12,302 nucleotides of DNA, taken from NCBI GenBank assembly GCA_030836965.1, contig JAUPLM010000067.1, forward strand, positions 1 through 12,302, given 5' to 3'. The position numbers and the translations under genes are program-made. A model generated the notes under the pieces. The model saw only the letters and a list, made by a program, of their open reading frames with translations. It searched no databases and was not told the DNA's origin. Every line of letters begins with the position of its first letter. Within the stretch, counting starts at the first letter, position 1. Positions 1 to 4,982 of the stretch are shown here, piece after piece. Source of the stretch: Thermodesulfobacteriota bacterium. Lineage in GTDB: Bacteria; Desulfobacterota; Desulfobacteria; Desulfobacterales; RPRI01.

Positions 1-402
1 GAAAAAGAACTTGAAAAAGCAAAGTCTAAAATCGCATCCGGGGCAGCCGATGGAATCGATACTGAAATAAAGTCGTTAAACGGAGTCAGTATTCTCGTTA
101 AAAAAGTTTCAGTGGAAACTCCTGCCGCGCTGAGAGATCTTGCCGACATGTTCAGGGATAGAATAAAATCCGGAATCGTGGTACTGGGCAGCGCTGCCGG
201 TGATAAAGTGTTTCTTATAGTTGTTGTAACCAAGGATCTTACAGGAAAGTATCATGCCGGAAATATTGTAAAACGAATTTCAGCAATGGTCGGAGGCGGT
301 GGGGGAGGCAGGCCCGACATGGCACAGGCCGGCGGAAACATGCCGGAAAAACTTGATGAAGCCCTGTCCGGAGTCTATGAGATGGTCGGCGGGAACGCAT
401 GA
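1..402 (+). CDS. alaS: alanyl-tRNA synthetase, C-terminal part (5' end outside window)
   Basis: The reading frame is open from base 1 to the TGA at 400-402, giving about 133 residues of a protein that begins upstream of the window. It ends in the C-terminal DHHA1-type region of alanyl-tRNA synthetase, which helps bind the tRNA elbow and link the editing and aminoacylation domains. Visible hallmarks are an N-terminal coiled-coil stretch rich in Glu/Lys, a strand-rich segment (VVLGSAAGDKVFLIVVVTKD), then KYHAGNIVKRIS, a run of six glycines, and RPDMAQAGG close to the C-terminus. The Gly-rich GGGGGRPDMAQAGG block is diagnostic for this family. The aminoacylation and editing domains are not visible. 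It is an essential cytoplasmic housekeeping enzyme with no evident functional link to the signalling genes downstream. Confidence 0.97.
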   Translation, partial: EKELEKAKSKIASGAADGIDTEIKSLNGVSILVKKVSVETPAALRDLADMFRDRIKSGIVVLGSAAGDKVFLIVVVTKDLTGKYHAGNIVKRISAMVGGGGGGRPDMAQAGGNMPEKLDEALSGVYEMVGGNA

Positions 403-433
403 TTTTGTTAAATCCGCACACCCGGAGTGCAAC

Positions 434-473
434 TCCCGGCAGATAGTCCGCCATGGCGGACTATCTGCCGGGA
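434..473. repeat. perfect 40-bp palindrome downstream of alaS
   Basis: The 20-base arm starting TCCCGGCAGATAGTCC at 434 is followed directly by its exact reverse complement, meeting at a central CCATGG. As RNA it would form a very stable hairpin just 3' of alaS. The flanks partly extend it: TGCAAC at 428-433 can pair with GTTGCA at 482-487 across a bulge. There is no clean U-tract directly after the stem, only an A/T-rich stretch at 492-511. The best reading is a transcription terminator or mRNA-end stabilising hairpin for alaS. A protein-binding site or small dispersed palindromic element is also possible. Because it is palindromic, both strands also contain a GG-N10-GC spacing (455-468 on the + strand), a weak sigma-54-like pattern that I do not call as a promoter. 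Confidence 0.7.
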
Positions 474-525
474 ATGAGTCCGTTGCAGCGGTTTAAAAAT
501 AATTTTATTATACAGGATGAAGATT

Positions 526-888
526 ATGAGCATGAAGCCGGGAAATGGCAATAAAATGTCTGAAGATTATAAAACAACTTCTCTTCAGGAGGGTGTCGGC
601 AGCGACAGGATTATGTCCGAAGATGAAAAAGTGTATATGAAAAAATTTGAGCAGTTGCTTGAGACTACAAGATCCATCTGTCATGAATTAAGCCAGCCTA
701 TAACAGTCATTTCAGGATATTCCGAATTACTTCTGTTGAAAAAGACGGAAAAGGATCAGCAGTATGAAAGATTACTGGAAATAAAAAAACAGGCGGATAT
801 AATCGACGGAACTATACGGCGGCTGCGTAATGTCGTGAAATATTCCACGAGCGAGAACGGTGCCGGAAATGATATAATAGGCGGATAA
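526..888 (+). CDS. orphan histidine-kinase dimerization/phosphoacceptor (HisKA) protein without ATPase domain
   Basis: This 120-residue protein has a polar, low-complexity N-terminus (about 1-30) followed by two predicted helices matching the HisKA/DHp two-helix hairpin. The H-box reads CHELSQPITVISGYSELL, with the likely phosphorylatable His at residue 53 and the typical H-E-x-x-Q-P pattern. The second helix follows at about 75-108. The protein stops after it, so the catalytic ATP-binding domain (N, G1, F, G2 boxes) is absent; a full kinase would need roughly 130 more residues. ATG 526 is preferred over ATG 517 because AGGA at 514-517 sits 8 bases upstream of it; ATG 556 is a third option. 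It may be a phosphotransfer or scaffold partner for response regulators, a dimerization inhibitor, or a decayed kinase. Spacing from alaS suggests independent expression. Confidence 0.75.
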   Translation: MSMKPGNGNKMSEDYKTTSLQEGVGSDRIMSEDEKVYMKKFEQLLETTRSICHELSQPITVISGYSELLLLKKTEKDQQYERLLEIKKQADIIDGTIRRLRNVVKYSTSENGAGNDIIGG

Positions 889-915
889 AGTTCCCCGGCG
901 TTGCCAGGTTGCCTT

Positions 916-1908
916 TCATGTAACCTGAAAAAGATCGATCTCTTTGAGCCCGGTTCCTTCTGTTAACTCCGGATTCTCAAACCTGGCGGTCAAAACCCGG
1001 TTCACTGAACCTAAGGTTATATCTAAAAACGTTTGCTGCCGTTTTGCCCGTTCCAGCCGGTCGCGTATTTCATGTTTAAGGTCCTCTTCAATCACCCGAT
1101 ATGTCCTGCGATTGCCCGGCGACCCGCTTGAGTTGATGAAAACCCATCGTCCGTCTTCACGGTCTATAATGCCGGTGTGTCCGGTATTCTGTGATGAAAA
1201 AGATATAATTGCGCCTTTTTTTAATCGCGGCTCAATTTTACCCCAGAGTTCATCAAAGGTGGATTCTGCCGCTCCGGAGACCTTAATTTCAACCGGATTT
1301 TCACACAGGAGCCGCGTTATACCTTCTCCTGTCAGGAAAGCGTTTTGATTCAAACCCCGGCTGCGCGCCTGCTCAATAAGGGCGCTGCCTACTCCATTAC
1401 CGCCGTAATAGGAGATGCCGTTCTCTTCCAATATACCGGCAAGAAATTCATAGCAATCCCTGTATTTTAAACGCTCTGATCCGGGCGCTTTCGAATTTTC
1501 AATCGAAAAGGAGGAATCAGGATGTACTTTTGCGGTTGTTATTACGGATGCATAGCTGCCGGCATTTTCATCAAATATAGGTTTATTAAACTGGTGGCTT
1601 TTGTAAAGATGGATGCCCTCGTTTTTCAGCCGGTCAGTCAGAAGATTAAAATGATTCCGGCCCTGTTCAGTAAGCGGGGCTTTTCCCGCAACATAATCAT
1701 GGCGTTCCAAAACAAGACGGGCGATGTTGCCGGCCTTCACCGGATCATTTTGCCGGATCATTCTCCATTTTTCATACTGCATGGTATCTTTGAGCAGATT
1801 ATCAGCCAGGGTGACCGAAAATAGTCCTATAGAGCCGGAACGACCGGAAGTCAACTCCTGCGGAGCGGTAGTAGTATCGACCCTGTTTATATGATGTATG
1901 GGAATCAT
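916..1908 (-). CDS. uncharacterised protein with papain-fold (NlpC/P60 or CHAP-like) peptidase features
   Basis: I do not recognise this 330-residue protein as a named family. The C-terminal half has the order expected of an NlpC/P60- or CHAP-type cysteine hydrolase: Cys152 at the start of a helix (YRDCYEFLAGIL), then after about 90 residues a beta segment GAIISFSS with His244 (NTGHTGIIDR), then WVFINSSG with Asn259. Cys-His-Asn is a plausible catalytic triad for cleaving peptidoglycan peptides, but this rests on pattern only. The N-terminal ~110 residues are predicted mostly helical (LTEQGRNHFNLLTDRLKNEG). No signal peptide or membrane segment is evident, so export would need another route such as the flagellar apparatus. 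The ATG at 1908 has an AAGGCGG directly abutting it, so the exact start is uncertain; the next in-frame Met is residue 43. A strong sigma-54 promoter lies about 45 bp upstream. Confidence 0.65.
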   Translation of the reverse strand: MIPIHHINRVDTTTAPQELTSGRSGSIGLFSVTLADNLLKDTMQYEKWRMIRQNDPVKAGNIARLVLERHDYVAGKAPLTEQGRNHFNLLTDRLKNEGIHLYKSHQFNKPIFDENAGSYASVITTAKVHPDSSFSIENSKAPGSERLKYRDCYEFLAGILEENGISYYGGNGVGSALIEQARSRGLNQNAFLTGEGITRLLCENPVEIKVSGAAESTFDELWGKIEPRLKKGAIISFSSQNTGHTGIIDREDGRWVFINSSGSPGNRRTYRVIEEDLKHEIRDRLERAKRQQTFLDITLGSVNRVLTARFENPELTEGTGLKEIDLFQVT

Positions 1909-1951
1909 CCGCCTTAAATGCCTTTATGTAATATTGATACGATTAAAAATA

Positions 1952-1967
1952 AGCAAAATAAGTGCCA
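1952..1967 (-). promoter_or_regulatory. sigma-54 (RpoN) promoter for the putative hydrolase gene
   Basis: On the minus strand this reads TGGCACTTATTTTGCT, matching the -24/-12 consensus TGGCACG-N4-TTGCW at every defined position except one, with the obligatory GG-N10-GC spacing. The predicted start of transcription is near 1941, giving a leader of about 33 bases before the ATG at 1908. RpoN promoters need an enhancer-binding activator. In many Desulfobacterota and other motile bacteria they drive flagellar genes, so the target may be flagellar, which is inference. I see no obvious activator site upstream. Confidence 0.75.
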
Positions 1968-2132
1968 TTACAAGCAATCCGGGGTTCATCGGGAATAAAT
2001 TCAGATTTTACAGGCGGTTCGCAGGATCTTACAGAGGCACGTTGATGACGCAAGACTTTAAATCAAGAAAAAAGAATGAAAAGCGTCGTGAATCTGTCGG
2101 TGAATGTCATAACTTTGGCAGAAAAGAACGAT

Positions 2133-2149
2133 AAAAGGCAGTTACTGCC
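2133..2149 (-). terminator. possible intrinsic terminator of the J-domain gene
   Basis: Read on the minus strand, GGCAG-TAA-CTGCC forms a 5-bp GC-rich stem with a 3-base loop and is followed by TTTTAT and another T-rich stretch. It lies about 105 bp beyond the stop codon at 2254. The stem is short, so efficiency is doubtful. The same bases also make a 13-bp inverted repeat that could be a protein-binding site. Confidence 0.35.
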
Positions 2150-2162
2150 GGACGGAAAAGAA

Positions 2163-2231
2163 CCGGGAAAAATATAAACGGGGAAAATAATTACGGGTTC
2201 AGTACGATATTCCGGGAAAATATAATGCGGG
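2163..2231. repeat. degenerate direct repeats, CGGGAAAA(T/A)ATAA type
   Basis: Three related units occur at about 2163, 2180 and 2212: CCGGGAAAAATATAAACGG, CGGGGAAAATAATTACGGG and CCGGGAAAATATAATGCGGG. A weaker relative, CGGACGGAAAAGAACC, precedes them. Spacing between unit starts is about 17 and 32 bases, i.e. close to one and two turns of a 16-17 base period. They could be decayed tandem repeats or a binding array; no function is evident. Confidence 0.4.
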
Positions 2232-2253
2232 AAATCGGCTTTTTACAAAAATT

Positions 2254-3009
2254 TCAAGTGCCGGTTGAAGCAAAACGGTTGTGAATGCGTAGCTTTTCAA
2301 CCAGTTTATCCATATTTCCGGCGGGGATGATCCTTTTTTCGATGAAATACTCTCCGATGGGACGGTGAAGCATCCTTTGTCTGCCCAAAAGGGCCAATAA
2401 TTCATAGGATGTTATATATCCCTTAAGTCGGGCGTATTCACCAAACTTCTTATGGAATTTCCTTTCAAGGCTTCGCTGTTTAAGAATAGACTGAATATCG
2501 TTTTCACTTAGTATTCCACATCTCACAGCTATCTGTCCGATAGGAGGGCGCTGCATTTTTTGCCATAATATCGCTTCAATAAGGCCTTTCCATGAAACAA
2601 TGCCGGAGTAATATAGAAACTGACCGATTAATAATCTGCGTTTCGGAATTCGGCCCTTGTAAAAAAAACCGGAGGCATCATTGCAATTTACATTTGTAGC
2701 TGTTTTTTTACTGAATTCTCTACGGCATATGTTTTCATATTCCGCACCTTGTGAACGGAGATTTTTTAAGGCATATTGCAGAGTTTCATATGCCAGAGTC
2801 ACTTTCACAAAACTGCTGTTCATCTCATTTTCTATTTTTCCGACTATAAGTGAACGGTCCGGATGAGTTTCAAATGCTTTCCTGCGATATGCGGTTTTGA
2901 GCACCGACGGGTGAAGATGATTTAAAAAATCAACAGGAACAACCTCCGATGAACCGAATATTATCTTATAGGCATTCAGCAGGTCTTGATTCAGCAGAAC
3001 AGTCGCCAG
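2254..3009 (-). CDS. J-domain protein with two tandem MshEN-like repeat pairs; probable non-AUG start
   Basis: The protein combines an N-terminal J domain with a C-terminal repeat region. The J-domain HPD motif, which stimulates DnaK ATPase, lies in RRKAFETHPDRS at residues 49-51 if translation starts at CTG 3009 (251 residues). The first conventional start is GTG 2904, which would remove helix I (LLNAYKIIFG, residues 10-19). No ATG, GTG or TTG exists in frame between 2904 and the stop at 3013. A good Shine-Dalgarno (AGAGGTG) precedes CTG 3009 by about 6 bases and ATT 3012 by 3. Residues 127-240 contain four 24-residue repeats (hydrophobic-Gly at the start, a second Gly in three of them), paired with exactly 5-residue linkers and an 8-residue gap between pairs. 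That is the layout of two MshEN domains, c-di-GMP binders in MshE ATPases, though the usual leading Arg is replaced here. No zinc finger or client-binding domain of DnaJ is present. Confidence 0.8.
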   Translation of the reverse strand: MATVLLNQDLLNAYKIIFGSSEVVPVDFLNHLHPSVLKTAYRRKAFETHPDRSLIVGKIENEMNSSFVKVTLAYETLQYALKNLRSQGAEYENICRREFSKKTATNVNCNDASGFFYKGRIPKRRLLIGQFLYYSGIVSWKGLIEAILWQKMQRPPIGQIAVRCGILSENDIQSILKQRSLERKFHKKFGEYARLKGYITSYELLALLGRQRMLHRPIGEYFIEKRIIPAGNMDKLVEKLRIHNRFASTGT

Positions 3010-3133
3010 AATTCACCTCTCTTAAATTCAACAAACTTTTCGGTTCGTATAAAATCAAAGAAGCCGGCATAGCACTGATGAAGGTGATAAGCCTTTAGTA
3101 TTTGTCTTTACAATAAACTGTATTGCCGGATTC

Positions 3134-3147
3134 TTTAAAGCTTTAAA
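3134..3147. repeat. 14-bp perfect palindrome TTTAAAGCTTTAAA
   Basis: TTTAAAGCTTTAAA is its own reverse complement. It sits in the divergent spacer about 25 bases from the larger inverted repeat and within the presumed leader of the J-domain gene. It may be a dimeric-regulator site, but A/T-rich palindromes of this length can occur by chance. Confidence 0.35.
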
Positions 3148-3164
3148 CACGGCTGTTAACGATT

Positions 3165-3192
3165 TTACATCACATTATACCATATGATGTAA
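3165..3192. promoter_or_regulatory. inverted repeat overlapping a candidate promoter of the J-domain gene
   Basis: TTACATCA (3165-3172) and TGATGTAA (3185-3192) are exact inverted repeats 12 bases apart. The spacer contains TATAAT on the minus strand (3179-3174), a perfect -10 box pointing toward the J-domain gene, with no good -35 match. On the plus strand TTTACA (3164-3169) and TGTAAT (3188-3193) are 18 bases apart, so a divergent promoter toward the GGDEF gene is also conceivable. A dimeric repressor binding the repeat would cover the -10 box. This is pattern-based inference. Confidence 0.4.
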
Positions 3193-3329
3193 TCAGTAAA
3201 GTATTTATTGCAGCATGTGGTGTTTTTGATTTTTGCGATCCCGTAATATTTTCAAACCCGGAGACTTTTTTGTTTCACGAATCCTATCCCGGGATGAAGG
3301 AAGCAAAGTGGTAAAGAATATCAATAAAC

Positions 3330-3345
3330 TGGCATACAAGTTGCT
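3330..3345 (+). promoter_or_regulatory. sigma-54 (RpoN)-like promoter for the GGDEF / CheD-HDOD gene pair
   Basis: TGGCATACAAGTTGCT has the required GG-N10-GC spacing and matches TGGCACG-N4-TTGCW at all but two defined positions. Transcription would start near 3356, leaving a leader of about 140 bases before ATG 3496. The match is weaker than the one at 1952-1967. Both would place signalling genes of this window under RpoN together with, presumably, flagellar genes. Confidence 0.6.
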
Positions 3346-3495
3346 TTATATTCATCCATCGAAGCCGGGAAGAGGTTCTCCATTGGGGGGGCAACAGAGA
3401 GCTATCAGATACTTTGAGAATAACCGGTAAAAGAATTCAGGCGGATTACCAGCGTAAAATATCATCATTATTCATAGAAGTTGAAAGGCGCGGAG

Positions 3496-4941
3496 ATGGC
3501 AGAAAGAATATTAGTTGTCAGTAATAAGGATAATGACCTTGATATCATTAAAAAGACTCTGGGACGCAGCGGATTCGGCATTGATTATTCTTCTGTGCTT
3601 TGTGACATAGATAGTATTATTTCAAATAACGGAATCGAAGCTGTTCTTGCCGACTATGATTTTGCAGGTGACAAAGTTGCCGGCTGGATGACCAGGCTCC
3701 AGGAAAAAAAGTCCAGGTCATGTCTTATTCTTTATGGTGAAAAAAGCAGCCCTGAAAATATAGCTGAATTGATTCAGAAAGGAGCCTATGGTTTCATACC
3801 AAGGGCTCTGCTTGCCGACCGGGTCTATGACACCCTCATGGATGGTTTGGAAAACCGTAAGGCATTTGTTGAAATACTGGCTATGATGGATGAGATAAAA
3901 AATATAAACGAAAAGCTTGAAATTGAAAAGACGGCGCTTGGAAAAAGAAACCGGGAACTCGATTTTATCAACAGGTTAAGCTATGAAGTCTCATACGATT
4001 TGGACTGGAACCGGATTCTTCGCAGAATTATTGATTCCGGTCTTCTCGAAATAATAAATTCCGAAGCGGTCTCGATCCTTTACCAGCTTGATTCCAGATG
4101 GAATTTTGCCTGCTGCGCGCCGGGAGGGCAAAACGACGGGAAGAGAGCAGAAAAACTGAAGATAGAAGCCAAACAATCCGTCGACAAATTATTTTCAATA
4201 TGCAGGGAAGGTGTTTCACGGGCAAAGCCTGTTTTAATTTCCGGGAGGCTGGTTCTTCCGTTGAGCCCCGAAGGGCGGTTACAGGGAGTGCTTGTTATTA
4301 TACCGGAAAGCCGGGAATCATATCTGGATGATAACCAGGAAATCTTCTCCACTATTTCAAATATTCTATCCATGTCTTTAGATAACGCTGAAAAATATCA
4401 AAAAGTCAAAAAATTGACCGTAAGAGACGGCCTGACCGGTATTTACAATCATATGGGTTTTAAGGAGTTTATGGAAAGTGAGTTTCTTCAGGCGAGAAGA
4501 TATAAAAAACCGCTGTCTCTGATCATGATTGATATAGACAGATTTAAAACCATAAATGATTCATTAGGTCATTTGGCGGGCGATTACGTACTGAGAGAAC
4601 TGGTCAATTGCCTGAAAGGTAACCTGAGGGAGACGGATATACTCTCAAGATACGGAGTTGATGAGTTTGCATTAATCCTCCACGAGACCGATATGCAATT
4701 GGCGGAGATACTCATACAAAGAGCGCTGTCGGCATCAAGGGATCATAATTACGAGTGGAAGTCCGAAAAGATTAAAGTTGAGGTAAGTTTCGGTATCGCA
4801 TCGGTATGTGAGCTGGGAGACGGAGACGGCACCGATGAATTAATCGCGAAAGCGGATTCCAGGATGTACTCCAAAAAGCGTTCAGAGGATTTGTTTTTTA
4901 TCACGGATAATGAGGCTTTGCCCGTTCCGGCGTCTGTCTGA
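3496..4941 (+). CDS. pseudo-receiver-GAF-GGDEF protein with altered active site (GVDEF) and intact I-site
   Basis: This 481-residue cytoplasmic protein has three regions. Residues ~4-115 look like a CheY-type receiver: an Asp remains at the phosphoacceptor position (LAD53YDFAG), but the acidic pair is replaced (VVSNKDND), the conserved Thr is Tyr (LILYGEKSS) and the conserved Lys is not in place (FIPRA). Normal phosphorylation is therefore doubtful. A coiled coil (~125-157) leads to a GAF-like region (~155-295). A diguanylate cyclase domain follows (~305-465), with DGLTGIYNHMGF and MIDIDRFKTINDSLGH intact. Its signature is GVDEF (387-391), the second Gly being Val, while the inhibitory RETD (378-381) sits exactly 5 residues ahead. 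ATG 3496 is chosen over TTG 3481 because AAAGG lies 7 bases upstream. It may act as a c-di-GMP receptor rather than an enzyme. A 41-bp gap separates it from the CheD-HDOD gene, suggesting an operon. Confidence 0.9.
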   Translation: MAERILVVSNKDNDLDIIKKTLGRSGFGIDYSSVLCDIDSIISNNGIEAVLADYDFAGDKVAGWMTRLQEKKSRSCLILYGEKSSPENIAELIQKGAYGFIPRALLADRVYDTLMDGLENRKAFVEILAMMDEIKNINEKLEIEKTALGKRNRELDFINRLSYEVSYDLDWNRILRRIIDSGLLEIINSEAVSILYQLDSRWNFACCAPGGQNDGKRAEKLKIEAKQSVDKLFSICREGVSRAKPVLISGRLVLPLSPEGRLQGVLVIIPESRESYLDDNQEIFSTISNILSMSLDNAEKYQKVKKLTVRDGLTGIYNHMGFKEFMESEFLQARRYKKPLSLIMIDIDRFKTINDSLGHLAGDYVLRELVNCLKGNLRETDILSRYGVDEFALILHETDMQLAEILIQRALSASRDHNYEWKSEKIKVEVSFGIASVCELGDGDGTDELIAKADSRMYSKKRSEDLFFITDNEALPVPASV

Positions 4942-4982
4942 ATGTACTAAAGACAGTATAATTATTTTATAAGGATTATTCA

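Larger units (their letters stand above)
1909..2253. other. 345-bp A/T-rich intergenic region between two minus-strand genes
   Basis: I see no convincing gene here. An open frame from 1898 to 2134 on the + strand lacks a ribosome binding site, has no recognisable motif and overlaps a minus-strand sigma-54 promoter. The region holds that promoter (1952-1967), a small hairpin with a T-tract that could terminate the J-domain gene (2133-2149), and a set of degenerate CGGGAAAA-type direct repeats (2163-2231). Confidence 0.6.
3010..3495. other. 486-bp divergent intergenic region
   Basis: This spacer separates the minus-strand J-domain gene from the plus-strand GGDEF gene. It contains a 14-bp palindrome (3134-3147), an inverted repeat around a TATAAT box (3165-3192), a sigma-54-like promoter (3330-3345) and a G7 run at 3385-3391. 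An open frame at 3233-3430 (65 codons, TTG start) is not called: it lacks a Shine-Dalgarno, matches nothing I know and contains the promoter. I checked by eye for c-di-GMP riboswitch motifs and saw none. Confidence 0.55.

Noticed and set aside
455-468. GG-N10-GC sigma-54-like spacing ahead of the HisKA gene
   Set aside because: It is part of the perfect palindrome, so it occurs on both strands, and it matches the consensus poorly outside the core.
905-927. CAGGTT/AACCTG hairpin between the convergent HisKA and hydrolase genes
   Set aside because: Only a 6-bp stem with an 11-base loop and no T-tract on the 3' side for either gene; not a convincing terminator.
1898-2134. 78-codon open frame on the + strand
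   Set aside because: No ribosome binding site, basic low-complexity product, overlaps the minus-strand promoter and the start of the gene at 1908.
3233-3430. 65-codon open frame on the + strand starting with TTG
   Set aside because: No Shine-Dalgarno and no recognisable motif, and it contains the sigma-54-like promoter at 3330-3345; more likely untranslated spacer.
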